Notes under the pieces: model-generated | What the model was told of the DNA's origin: nothing | What the model saw: only the letters and a program-made list of their open reading frames with translations | Database searches by the model: none | Shown here: positions 1-8,228 of the stretch, in pieces | Layout: the number at the start of each line of letters is the position of its first letter | Numbering within the stretch: the stretch's first letter is position 1 | Made by a program: the position numbers and the translations under genes | Origin: Mycolicibacterium madagascariense | GTDB taxonomy: Bacteria; Actinomycetota; Actinomycetes; Mycobacteriales; Mycobacteriaceae | Length of the DNA: 64,000 nt | Direction of reading: 5' to 3' | Assembly: GCF_010729665.1 (NCBI RefSeq) | Contig: NZ_AP022610.1 | Coordinates: 3,348,001 to 3,412,000 of the forward strand

Positions 1-758
1 CGGGATGCCCAGCGCTTCGCCGAGATGTAACGCGTGTAGTCACCGACTTAGGGACAGTACGAGATTGGCAATGACGCGGCGGTCGTCGCGCTCAGCAGCC
101 ACGTGGCGGGGTAACTGCCGAGCAGCAGTCCACCCGCAACGGGTGGTTGGGCGCTGAAGTGCGGCAGGAGCACGATGACTCCGATCACGAGCAGCAGACC
201 CATCGTCGGGACGAGGATCCGGTTGGCCAACACCACGTTCGCGTGTCCGTAGATGGCGACCACGAGCGTGGCCGCCGCGATCAGCGCGTAGGAGATCGCG
301 AGTTCTGCCGTGCCGGAGGGCATCCCGAACAGCTTGTGGAGCCCGGCGACGAGGGCCGTGCCCCCGGTCCACACCGTGAGTGCATAGAAGCCGACCGCGG
401 TGAACACTCCCACCAGGGAGCCGACGATGCGGCCGACCACACCGAAGTGCGCGCCGCTGCTCACCGCGCTGTTGGTGCCGGTGCGCGTGCTGAGCAGAGC
501 CAGGGGCGCGAACATCGCCGAGCCGACGGCCAACCCGACCAACGTGGACGTCAGCGACCCCCACCAACCCAATCCGAAGGAGACGGGCAGGAACCCCAGA
601 ACGATGATGCCGAAGCACAATTGGGTGCCGAAGAATACCGCGGTGAGCTCGCGGGGCCGAGAATGCCGCTCGGCTTCGGGGATGTAGTCGACGCCGCGGG
701 TCTCGACGCGACCCACCGCGTCGATCCCCCCAGACGGCAGGGGCGAGTCACTGACCAT
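1..758 (-). pseudogene. NCS1-family nucleobase/hydantoin-type permease, interrupted by an in-frame stop
   Basis: The open frame from ATG at 758 gives 236 residues of a nucleobase:cation symporter-1 (NCS1) protein, with several hydrophobic helices and the family segment LPISYCP near its end. A TAA codon at 48-50 then stops the frame. Reading on in the same frame to the window edge gives VGDYTRYISAKRWAS, the normal NCS1 continuation (family pattern PISYGPxxGDYTRYI). The stop therefore looks like a point mutation, for example of a Tyr codon. NCS1 proteins are usually about 450-500 residues, so the rest lies left of the window. The start overlaps the stop of the NuoF-like gene, so the gene was probably translated with the monooxygenase operon and may have imported its substrate. 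A sequencing error cannot be excluded. Confidence 0.75.
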
Positions 759-1995
759 GGTGCGGTGCTCCTATCTGTGAGCTGATCAACGGCTCGGCAT
801 GGGCGCACGTGCCGTATTCGGTGTGGGACGAGAAATCCTCGGGAAACAATGAGCGGGCGGATTCGACCGGCGGCGTGGGCATGTCGATCAAAGAGCACTT
901 GCGCGGCATGTCGGCGACGAACTCGTCGACGACGCCGAGCCTGCCGAGCAGGTCGTCGGGTCCCTTCTGTCGTAGGACCTGCTGCAGCGTTCGGTGATAG
1001 GTCTGGGTCTTCATGCGGCAGGGCGGACATTGGCCGCACTGCTCCCTGCTGAAGAAGCCGGTGATCTCCTCGCAGATCTCGACGATGCACGTGTCGGTCG
1101 CGAGGACCCGCACCGCCAGGCATCCCGGTTGAGACCCTGCGGCACGAATTGCCGTGTCGGCGATGGGGATGTCGGCGCTGTCGGCGGGCAGGAACCGTGT
1201 CGAGGGCCCGCCGGGCTGGAACGCCTTCAGGTGGCCAGATCCGGTGAGGCCGCCGGCGCGTGCGAACAGGTCGTTGAACGTATCGGTCCCGGGGTCGATC
1301 TCGAAGACGCCGGGGGCCGTGACGTCACCGCTGACAGTGGCCAGCCGCGTCCAGGTGGCGGGGCGTTCATCCCACGCGGCTCGGACGATGCGCGGAAGGT
1401 TGGCGAGCGTCTCGCAGTTGGCCACCAGTGTCGGCAGGCCGGCGACGCCGCTCTCGGTCGGGAACGGTGGTTGCCCCGTGGGCCTGCCGTCACCTCCGTT
1501 GATGGCGTCCACCGCCGCGGTCGCCTCACCGGAGACGTACCGGGGGTCGGCACGCACGATCCGCACCGCGACGAACGGAAAGCGTTGGCGCACCTCGTCG
1601 ACGGCACGGGTGATGCTGTCGCATTCCTCCTGCGCGGTGTCGCTGACGTAGAGGACGACGTCGCGGGCGTCGAGCGTGATCGCCGCGATCAGCACACCCT
1701 CGAGGACGACGTGCGGGTTGCCCAGCAGTAGCGCCCGATCCTTTCGGCTGCCCGGTTCGTCTTCGGCGGCATTGCACACCACCACGCGCGGTCCGGCCGT
1801 GGCCAGTGCGGACTCGACCTTGCGGGCGAAGGGGAAGTGAGCGCCGCCCAGACCGGTCAGCGGCGTCGCGAGCAGTGCGCGCTGGGCCCGGTCCCGGTCG
1901 GCCGCTGCGTAGTGCAGCGCGAGATAGCCGTCCTGGTCGAGATACCCGGGGTAGTCGACGCGATGGGGCGGCAGCAGGGTGTCAGGGGTCGGCAT
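748..1995 (-). CDS. NuoF-like NADH dehydrogenase (FMN/4Fe-4S) subunit
   Basis: The 415-residue protein resembles the NADH-binding subunit of complex I and of NAD-linked formate dehydrogenases and hydrogenases. Visible are a glycine-rich loop near residues 48-58 (GLGGAHFPFARK), the FMN/NADH segment NAAEDEPGSRKDR near 75-87, an SLBB-like region around 215-260, and a 4Fe-4S set C320-x2-C323-x2-C326 with C367. It follows the NuoE-like gene in a monooxygenase operon that has no classical ferredoxin-flavin reductase. The inference is that it takes electrons from NADH and passes them, with the NuoE-like partner, to the diiron hydroxylase. No other complex I genes are present here. The family call is firm; the role as a monooxygenase reductase is inferred from position. 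Confidence 0.85.
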   Translation of the reverse strand: MPTPDTLLPPHRVDYPGYLDQDGYLALHYAAADRDRAQRALLATPLTGLGGAHFPFARKVESALATAGPRVVVCNAAEDEPGSRKDRALLLGNPHVVLEGVLIAAITLDARDVVLYVSDTAQEECDSITRAVDEVRQRFPFVAVRIVRADPRYVSGEATAAVDAINGGDGRPTGQPPFPTESGVAGLPTLVANCETLANLPRIVRAAWDERPATWTRLATVSGDVTAPGVFEIDPGTDTFNDLFARAGGLTGSGHLKAFQPGGPSTRFLPADSADIPIADTAIRAAGSQPGCLAVRVLATDTCIVEICEEITGFFSREQCGQCPPCRMKTQTYHRTLQQVLRQKGPDDLLGRLGVVDEFVADMPRKCSLIDMPTPPVESARSLFPEDFSSHTEYGTCAHAEPLISSQIGAPHHGQ

Positions 1996-2003
1996 CGCAG
2001 GTC

Positions 2004-2378
2004 CTAGTCCGACAGACTCAAGTCACCGGGTTTGAACCCGGCATCGAGCATGTTGAAGATCTTGCGCGCCAGAAACGAGCTGCTGCGGTCGATTCCCTCG
2101 ACGGCGTCTCCCCCTTCGGCGTGAGCGACGATGCTCTCGGCGTGTTGGGGTTCGACCTCGCTGTAGAAGGCCCGGCAGTGCTCGATGAGCAGATTGGGGC
2201 CCTGCTCGCATGCGGCGAAGCAGACGTAGTCGTTGACCTCGATGTCGGAACCGGTTTCATCGACGATGTCGCGCAATCGATCTCGGATGGCTTCGGACCC
2301 GCGCATGGCGCAGTCGACGTTCACGCACACGTGGATGATGCGGTCTTCGGAGCGGACGTCGTCAAACACGGACGTCAT
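2004..2378 (-). CDS. NuoE-like 2Fe-2S thioredoxin-fold ferredoxin
   Basis: This 124-residue protein has the 2Fe-2S cysteine pattern of NuoE and thioredoxin-like ferredoxins: C18-x4-C23 in CVNVDCAMRG and C53-x3-C57 in VCFAACEQGP. It lacks the N-terminal helical part of full NuoE (about 160-220 residues). Its start overlaps the end of the effector gene by 17 bases and it ends 8 bases before the NuoF-like gene, so it is tightly coupled to both. It probably forms a two-protein NADH:acceptor module with the NuoF-like subunit and hands electrons to the hydroxylase. That role is inferred from gene order. Confidence 0.85.
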   Translation of the reverse strand: MTSVFDDVRSEDRIIHVCVNVDCAMRGSEAIRDRLRDIVDETGSDIEVNDYVCFAACEQGPNLLIEHCRAFYSEVEPQHAESIVAHAEGGDAVEGIDRSSSFLARKIFNMLDAGFKPGDLSLSD

Positions 2379-2679
2379 CTCCCGGGTCCTCGGCGTCCCA
2401 ACTCAGCACGACTTGCTCGTCGTCCCACCGGGTGAAGTAACCCCGGTAGGCCGACACGACCTGGTTGAGATCGCGGCTATCCCAGTCCCGTCCAAGGTGT
2501 TCGGACACCGCGGACGTGTGGATGACCATGCGGTCGGGCACGTCGAGCAACACCATGCCCGGCATGTGCACCACCGAGGCGTCGGGAACGTCCTGGCAGA
2601 CCGCGGCGACGATGGCGTCGCATTCCTCACCTCCCATCATCTCGATGCCGACTACCGACCGTGCGACGTGTGCGGTCAT
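2362..2679 (-). CDS. MmoB/DmpM-type monooxygenase effector (coupling) protein
   Basis: The 105-residue protein starting MTAHVARSVVGIEMM has the size and pattern of the small cofactor-free coupling proteins of soluble diiron monooxygenases (MmoB, DmpM, TmoD). These bind the hydroxylase and tune its reactivity. ATG at 2679 was chosen over the longer upstream reading because it overlaps the TGA of the beta-subunit gene in the ATGA arrangement. A longer start would run well into the beta gene without a ribosome site. Its neighbours on both sides are monooxygenase components, which supports the assignment. Confidence 0.8.
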   Translation of the reverse strand: MTAHVARSVVGIEMMGGEECDAIVAAVCQDVPDASVVHMPGMVLLDVPDRMVIHTSAVSEHLGRDWDSRDLNQVVSAYRGYFTRWDDEQVVLSWDAEDPGDDVRV

Positions 2680-3911
2680 GCCGTGAGCTCCTGTTCCATC
2701 GAATCGATTGCAGTGACGTCGATTCCGTTCTCGGCGAACTGGGCGGTGAGCCACGCCACGGGTTCGGCCAGTGCGCTTTCGACGTCGAAGTCACCGAGGA
2801 CGTGCACCGCCGCCGCGTGGGCCTGCGGCAGGACGGCGTCGACCCACGTGTGAATGAGGTCGCGATTGGCCTCGCCATGCACCGCGTCACCGCAGACCAT
2901 CTTCAGGAATGCCGCGGCGCTCTCGCGGTGGCGCAGTTTGTCGTCCTCGATCGAGCGGCACACGAAGGGAGTCAGTCCGTCGCCGGCGGCCAGGCTGCCG
3001 GTGGTGAGCAGCGCGTGCGCCGCGCTGGTCAGCAGCGGCTCCACGACGAGGTCGGCCACGACGATGGTCTTGCCCCAGTCCAGATTGGTCAACGTCTCCT
3101 CGATGAGACGGCGACAGGGTTGGAAGCGGGGTTCCTCCATCCAGTCGGGGCGCGGGTCGTCGAAGCCGTCGAAGTGTTCGCCGTAGGCCAGTGCGAGGCG
3201 GCCGTACAGCTGGGCGTGGCGCAGTTCGTCGAACATCATGAACGAGGTGGCGCCGGCAATCCATGACGACAGCGCGAAGCGGGTGGCGTTCTGATGCGCC
3301 ACGCACAGACCCCAGTCGGGGTACTGCAACACTCCAACCACCCTGCGCAACAACTCGACTCGCGCCGGATCGACGTTCGCGAGTTGTCCGTCACCCTGAG
3401 CGAAGTCGAACGCCGTGGCGACGCTGCGTCCGGCCCGGGCCTGACGTGTGGTGTAGGTGCGGTAATACAGTTTGTCGGGCGTGCGGTAGGACTCCCAGTC
3501 ACTGCACCGCAATTCGGTGCTGTCATCGGTCCATACCTTCTGCGACGGGCGCCCCCCGTCGATGTGGTAGGGGCCGTGCCACTGCAACAGCTGGGTGACC
3601 TCCTCGTACTCGTTCAGTCGGCGTCCGGTCGGTGGGCTCGTATCATCTAGGTCGAGCGGCGGTTTGACGGATGGTTCGGTGTCGAACTGCGGTTCACCGA
3701 CGGGGCGCACCTCGATCAGGTCACCGTCGTCGATGCCGACGTCGGCGAGCCGGGTATCGTCGTCGCCGTCGACGTCGAGTTGCAGCACGCGACCCCGTGC
3801 GGAGCGGGCGCCGCTGATCAGTGTCATCAGGTCGGCCACGGTCGGGTCGTCGTTGCTCAGCACGAACGCCTCCGGCGCCGCTTCGCCGAGTACCCGTGAA
3901 TAGACGAGCAT
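2676..3911 (-). CDS. Diiron monooxygenase beta subunit with N-terminal ubiquitin-like extension
   Basis: Residues from about 95 to the end match the beta (small hydroxylase) subunit of aromatic/alkene/propane diiron monooxygenases, with segments such as WESYRTPDKLYYRTYTTRQ and LRHAQLYGRLALAYG. The beta subunit has the same helical fold as alpha but does not bind the iron pair. The first roughly 75 residues (LVYSRVLGEAAPEAFVL ... DGDLIEVRPVG) look like an independent beta-grasp domain similar in size to the separate gamma subunit of toluene monooxygenases (TmoB). This chain may therefore be a gamma-beta fusion. No separate gamma gene is present, which fits. The gene lies 37 bases after the alpha gene and overlaps the effector start. 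The beta call is firm; the fusion reading is an inference. Confidence 0.85.
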   Translation of the reverse strand: MLVYSRVLGEAAPEAFVLSNDDPTVADLMTLISGARSARGRVLQLDVDGDDDTRLADVGIDDGDLIEVRPVGEPQFDTEPSVKPPLDLDDTSPPTGRRLNEYEEVTQLLQWHGPYHIDGGRPSQKVWTDDSTELRCSDWESYRTPDKLYYRTYTTRQARAGRSVATAFDFAQGDGQLANVDPARVELLRRVVGVLQYPDWGLCVAHQNATRFALSSWIAGATSFMMFDELRHAQLYGRLALAYGEHFDGFDDPRPDWMEEPRFQPCRRLIEETLTNLDWGKTIVVADLVVEPLLTSAAHALLTTGSLAAGDGLTPFVCRSIEDDKLRHRESAAAFLKMVCGDAVHGEANRDLIHTWVDAVLPQAHAAAVHVLGDFDVESALAEPVAWLTAQFAENGIDVTAIDSMEQELTA

Positions 3912-3948
3912 CGTATGAATCTCCTTGTGATGTAACGAATTCGAGACG

Positions 3949-5415
3949 TCAGAGGGTGGCCGGGACCCGCATCGCGGGGAAGTAACCGTCGGGAGCGCGA
4001 ACGCCTCCCAGTGGGGTGCCGTCGGGCGTGATGTTGAGGAACTGGGCGACCCAGCTGGGGTCCTTGTCCGCCAACAGCAACGGGGAGGGCTCGATGTTTC
4101 GTGCGTACTTGGTGGCTTCGCGTTCGAAGATCCACTGGCAGCCCTCCGAGCAGAACCAGTAGCGCTGACCGTCGTAGTCCACGGGTAGTGCCACGGGGTG
4201 TGCCGGTTCGGGGAACGTGCAGGGGAACTTGCAGACGTCGCACGTCATCGGGAGCGTGTCGGCGTCGACGTTCGCGCCGGCTGCCACCGTCCGCCAGAAC
4301 GGGGCGTGGCCGTGCTCGAAGGCGGGGTACTTGTCCTGCAGCCAGGCCAGGTCCTCGGCGGTCGGCTGATGCACGTCGAACCACAACTGGTCGCGGGAGG
4401 CGTAGAGACCGCGCCAAATGCTATGGGAGCCATGCTCGATCTCGGCGAGCGCCTGATCGAGGTGGCGCGGCGGCTTGAGTCCGAACTGCGACAGCTCGGA
4501 GACGTAGCCCTGGATGAAGTCCTCCACGACGTACCGCTGGAAGGCCTCCTTGTAGGAGATCGGCTTGTTCTTGGGGAAGTAGTCGAGCACGGGCCCGACG
4601 ACCGCCAGCAGCAGACGGTGACAACGCCAGAACCACTTGTCCATCCAGTCCTGGATCAGCGAGAGGTTCGCATCGTCGTTCTGCAGGAGTGCCCGAGCCA
4701 CGGACTGGCCCAGAGCCATGTGCCGCGTCTCGTCGCTTTGAATCGTGAGATGTGCTTGGCCGAAACCGAAGTCGCCGTTGGCCACGCCCGCGGCCGGCGC
4801 GGCGATGAAGAGGAGATTGGTGAACGCCGTCTCGAAGACCAGGTTCGTGCCGATGATTCCCTCGATGGGGTCGGTGGTGATGAGGTCTTCGAAGAAGGAC
4901 CGGTCGCCCTGGAAGTACCAGTGCCTTTCGAAGAAGGCCAGCCGATCCTTGGGGAGGAGGAAGCCGCTCTCGTGGTGCTTGACGTAGTCCTTCGCCTGAT
5001 AGACCGCCTCCTCGGCATGCCGCCGTTCGTCCATCGCCTGAACCATCGACGCGATCCGGATGGCTGGGGCAGGTGCGAACCGCGCGATGCGGACGTGTCC
5101 GCGGTAGTTGTAGTACTCGCTGTAGGTCAGCGCGGTGTTGAAGGACTTCATCGCCTCCACCCACCGGGGATCCACGCGGCCGATGTGGCCGAAACGGGCG
5201 CCCGCGTCGCGGACGGCGTGGAACTTGTCCTCCTTCTCGGCCTGGATGCGGATGTAGTCGTCGAACAGGATCTGAAAGGGGTCGTTGAACTTCTTCCAGT
5301 CGGGCATGGTGCAGGCGGTGCGCCATTCCGACGGCACGTAGGCGTCCTCGGCGACGTAGGTGGGGTCCCAGTGCAGGGAGTGAGTCAGTCGCTGATATTG
5401 CTCGCGGGTCTTCAT
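3949..5415 (-). CDS. Soluble diiron monooxygenase alpha (catalytic) subunit with C-terminal YHS domain
   Basis: The 488-residue protein carries the complete carboxylate-bridged diiron site: E100, E130-x2-H133 (DERRHAE), E195 (VFETAF) and E229-x2-H232 (DETRHMA). This spacing is almost that of toluene monooxygenases. A YHS-type metal-binding tail follows at about 390-440 with C392, C395, C399, C422 and C426, as in phenol hydroxylases. The enzyme should insert oxygen into a hydrocarbon or ring substrate using electrons from the downstream NADH-oxidising pair. It is the first gene of the operon and is read away from the MerR/XRE/cupin regulator. The substrate cannot be read from sequence; the permease at the operon end hints at an N-heterocycle, but this is weak. 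Confidence 0.92.
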   Translation of the reverse strand: MKTREQYQRLTHSLHWDPTYVAEDAYVPSEWRTACTMPDWKKFNDPFQILFDDYIRIQAEKEDKFHAVRDAGARFGHIGRVDPRWVEAMKSFNTALTYSEYYNYRGHVRIARFAPAPAIRIASMVQAMDERRHAEEAVYQAKDYVKHHESGFLLPKDRLAFFERHWYFQGDRSFFEDLITTDPIEGIIGTNLVFETAFTNLLFIAAPAAGVANGDFGFGQAHLTIQSDETRHMALGQSVARALLQNDDANLSLIQDWMDKWFWRCHRLLLAVVGPVLDYFPKNKPISYKEAFQRYVVEDFIQGYVSELSQFGLKPPRHLDQALAEIEHGSHSIWRGLYASRDQLWFDVHQPTAEDLAWLQDKYPAFEHGHAPFWRTVAAGANVDADTLPMTCDVCKFPCTFPEPAHPVALPVDYDGQRYWFCSEGCQWIFEREATKYARNIEPSPLLLADKDPSWVAQFLNITPDGTPLGGVRAPDGYFPAMRVPATL

Positions 5416-5767
5416 CGATCATCCAATCTGTCGTTGCGGAGCCGTCGCCGGTCCGTCGTACTGTGACCTAACCTTGCAAATTTCTTGGAAGGTTTGCCGT
5501 CTTCGTCTGCCGAGTCAAGGTTTGTGGAATTTCTGAAGGTTAGAGCTCGGATGCTACGGCGCAATGAACGCTCGTTACGGGCGTGTTTCGATCCCGGCCG
5601 CGAGGTGCATACCGCTGAATTCGACGTTTCGACACGTCACGGGCGACGTCGGCCATCGCGACACCGCAGGCAAGACAGGAGGTAAGCACCGCCCGGGGCG
5701 GCGTCGCGACGATATCCTCCTAGGCATCACCCATTGGAAAGCTGAGAGGCCTCGACGAGGGACGGGC
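5416..5767. promoter_or_regulatory. Divergent control region with repeated AAGGTT half-sites
   Basis: This stretch separates the monooxygenase operon from its divergent regulator. It contains AAGGTTTG at 5489-5496 and 5517-5524, AAGGTTAG at 5536-5543, and the inverted copy CTAACCTT at 5468-5475. Thus four half-sites lie within 76 bases next to the alpha-subunit start. CTAACCTT and AAGGTTAG are exact inverted copies. This is what a binding array for the adjacent regulator would look like. No RNA feature was recognised. The repeats are seen directly; the regulator assignment is inference. Confidence 0.5.
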
Positions 5768-6661
5768 GTGACGACGACCATCAACAAGGGCGACGGGTCG
5801 AGTGCTCGTCGTCGTCCTCGACGAGTAGCTCCCGAATCGCCGGCCAACGGGCACGGCCAAGTCCTCTACATCCAGCAGGCGGCCCAACTCGTCGGCGCCA
5901 GCGCCGTGCAGTTACGCCAGTGGGAACAGCAGCACCTCATCCAACCGGCGCGCACGGCATCGGGCTACCGCACCTACAGCTCGGCCGACATCGAGCGGAT
6001 GCAGCGCATCCAGTCCCTGATGGCCGGGGGCGTCAATGCCGAGGGTGTGCGCCGCATCCTCGACCAACCCGGACCGACGACGCGCCACGGCTCAACGCCG
6101 ACAACGGAATCCGCGCACTCCCGACAGGCCGGCCAGACCATTCGGGACCTCCGCAAGGGCCGCAAACTCACACTGCGCGAGGTCGCCGCGATGACCGGAC
6201 TCAGCGCGTCCTACATCAGCGCGGTGGAACGCGGCACCGCGGTGCCCTCCATCGCCTCGCTCCAGAAGATCGGCGCCGCCTTCGACACGAATGCGCTCGG
6301 CCTCATGACCGAGGACTACGAGGCTCCCAACCTGTTGGTCCGCGCGCATGCGCGCCGGGTGCTCGACAGCAACAAGGGTGTGCGCATCGAGGACATGTCG
6401 ACCGCCGGCAGCAATTTGGAACCCCTGCTGTTCACCTTCGAACCCGGCTGCGGCAGCGATGGTGCGATCTCCCACGAGGGCGAGGAATTCTTGTTCGTCA
6501 TGACGGGGCAACTCCACCTACGCCTCGACGGCAGCGACGACTACCTCCTCGATCCCGGCGATTCGATGTCGTTCCGCAGTGAACGTGCCCATGAGTTCGG
6601 CAACCCGCACGGTCCCGGGCCCACCACGGTGCTCTGGATAAACACCCCACGAACGTTCTGA
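5768..6661 (+). CDS. MerR-XRE-cupin fusion transcriptional regulator
   Basis: From GTG at 5768 the protein has about 297 residues in three parts. First is a MerR-type winged HTH (LYIQQAAQLVGASAVQLRQWE ... GYRTYSSADIERMQRI). Second is an XRE-type HTH (IRDLRKGRKLTLREVAAMTGLS, SYISAVERGTAVPSIASL). Third is a C-terminal cupin (EGEEFLFVMTGQLHLRLDG ... DPGDSMSFRSERAHEFGNP). The open frame extends upstream to 5564, but that part is low-complexity and has no family signal, so the start was placed just before the MerR part. It is divergent from the monooxygenase operon and is its likely ligand-responsive regulator. Two different DNA-binding domains in one chain are unusual. Domain calls are firm; the exact start is uncertain. 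Confidence 0.85.
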   Translation: MTTTINKGDGSSARRRPRRVAPESPANGHGQVLYIQQAAQLVGASAVQLRQWEQQHLIQPARTASGYRTYSSADIERMQRIQSLMAGGVNAEGVRRILDQPGPTTRHGSTPTTESAHSRQAGQTIRDLRKGRKLTLREVAAMTGLSASYISAVERGTAVPSIASLQKIGAAFDTNALGLMTEDYEAPNLLVRAHARRVLDSNKGVRIEDMSTAGSNLEPLLFTFEPGCGSDGAISHEGEEFLFVMTGQLHLRLDGSDDYLLDPGDSMSFRSERAHEFGNPHGPGPTTVLWINTPRTF

Positions 6662-7196
6662 CGCAGCGGCTTCGGACACTCTGCAACAGAAAGTGGTCGC
6701 GATTTTGGACGCTGGTTAGCGACGAGTTGGACGTAAGAGTGCCAAGCATCCAAACCACAGGGAGCATGCAAGGGATGTCATGACTTCGTTTGACGAAAAG
6801 TGCGGCGGTCTCGCTGCTTAGGCGTCGTTGTGCCCAGGAGTCAACGAAGTTGATTACGACGGGTGAGAGGTGCGTCCTCGGCGATCGAGCGGCGTATCTG
6901 CTCCTGAATGGCGACGTAGCGCGGGCTCAATGCCGCCAACTCCGGGGCTGCCGCAGGGACAATTGAGCACCTAACCGCGGACGAACAACTGTTTCGCTGG
7001 TTACCCCCTCGAACCGTGCCACGAAGTTCGGTCGAAGAATTGTCACCCGACCTAGGCCGCCACAAGAAGGTTTCATCTAGGCCGCGTCGCTCGCCCGTGT
7101 CCTGACGAGTTGCGACGACGGCGGCTGTCGGTCTTGAGGCTATGTGAATGCCACCGGATCTAAGAGCGGTCGACAGCAATTCCGAACGGTCGTCGG
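6662..7196. other. Intergenic region, no recognised gene
   Basis: About 535 bases lie between the end of the MerR/XRE/cupin regulator and the end of the LysR gene. The minus-strand frame at 6841-7179 has no convincing start context or family signature. I see no tRNA, repeat array or clear terminator. Confidence 0.4.
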
Positions 7197-8132
7197 CTAA
7201 CCGTGCATGCCGTTCGCTCTAGAGGGCAATCCACCGTTGACGCGTGCCTTCAGCGCAGATATACGGCGGAGTATGTCCAGGACGGCAGCGACGGCGGGGC
7301 GCCTTTCGGCGCTGATGCGAGTTATCGCGTCGACGCGTCGAGCGACGTTGATGCCATTGACGGGTCTGCGAATGAGATCGTCGATCGTCGATGCGTGCCG
7401 GGGTAGCAAAGCGATGCCAACGCCCGCTAGGACGAGCTCTTCGACGACACGGAAATCGTTGATCCGCTGGACTATTCGCGGTTGTACCCCGGACACGACT
7501 GCGAGAGATCGCATGACGTCGTCGCCCATGCGTCCGATCTCCACGCTGATCCATGGGCAGTGGGCTAGCTCGTGTAGAGCGATGGATTCGGCGCCGGCGA
7601 GGTGATGGTCCTTCCGCAAGACGAGGTCAAGTGGCTCGCGGAGCAGGAAGGCGACTCTCACTCTGGGGCCCCAGTTCGAGGTGTCACGGTCGTCGCGATC
7701 AACGACGACCACGTCGTGATCGGCTAGCAGCTCAGGAGCCTTGCCGGTTGGCTGATCGACGTCGCGCGCGATGACATCGACGCCGACTGCTGCCGCATCC
7801 ACGATGAGTGCCGGCAGCAGCATCGACGCGGCTGACGGCACCATCGCGACGCGCACGGCGCCGCGAGGCGTGGTGCGGAAGGCGTCCATCTCGGCCTCGG
7901 CGTGATCCAGTGCCGCGAGCACTTCGTCCGCGCAGGCGAGGAGCGCACGGCCAGCCTCGGTGAGACGCACCCGCCGTCCGTAAGGCTCGAGAAGGTCGAC
8001 CCCAGCCTCTTTTTGCAGGCGCTTGAGTTGTTGGGACACTGCCGAGGACGTCATCGATAGTGCGTCGGCCGTTGCCTGGACGGTGCCCCGTTCGCCGAAG
8101 TCTCGCAACAGGCGCAGGCGCTCGACATCCAT
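7197..8132 (-). CDS. LysR-family transcriptional regulator
   Basis: The 311-residue protein opens with a typical LysR winged HTH (LRLLRDFGERGTVQATADAL, SSAVSQQLKRLQKEAGVDLLE ... LTEAGRALLACADEVL). The usual periplasmic-binding-type effector domain follows at about 90-300. It is transcribed divergently from the M24/SbnA/HpaB cluster with only 96 bases between the starts. This is the standard arrangement for a LysR activator of its neighbouring operon, so it probably senses a precursor or product of that pathway. The effector cannot be predicted. Confidence 0.92.
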   Translation of the reverse strand: MDVERLRLLRDFGERGTVQATADALSMTSSAVSQQLKRLQKEAGVDLLEPYGRRVRLTEAGRALLACADEVLAALDHAEAEMDAFRTTPRGAVRVAMVPSAASMLLPALIVDAAAVGVDVIARDVDQPTGKAPELLADHDVVVVDRDDRDTSNWGPRVRVAFLLREPLDLVLRKDHHLAGAESIALHELAHCPWISVEIGRMGDDVMRSLAVVSGVQPRIVQRINDFRVVEELVLAGVGIALLPRHASTIDDLIRRPVNGINVARRVDAITRISAERRPAVAAVLDILRRISALKARVNGGLPSRANGMHG

Positions 8133-8145
8133 TAGTGAACTCTAA
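8132..8145. promoter_or_regulatory. Possible LysR box overlapping the LysR start codon
   Basis: TTAG-TGAACT-CTAA is an interrupted inverted repeat that also satisfies the T-N11-A pattern of LysR boxes. It sits on the first base of the LysR start codon, a position suited to autoregulation and to control of the divergent cluster. The match is short and the assignment is tentative. Confidence 0.35.
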
Positions 8146-8228
8146 ACAGATACCCAACAAAACGTCGCTTGTGCAAGCAAGGCTCGGGCGGGAAGGTTGG
8201 TGCGCCGAACGAAGAGGGAGCAACGCCG

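Noticed and set aside
4198..5466. 422-codon plus-strand frame opposite the monooxygenase alpha gene
   Set aside because: Shadow of a gene with a complete diiron site; the antisense protein has no recognisable features.
6841..7179. 112-codon minus-strand frame between two regulators
   Set aside because: No start site, composition unlike a gene and no family signal.
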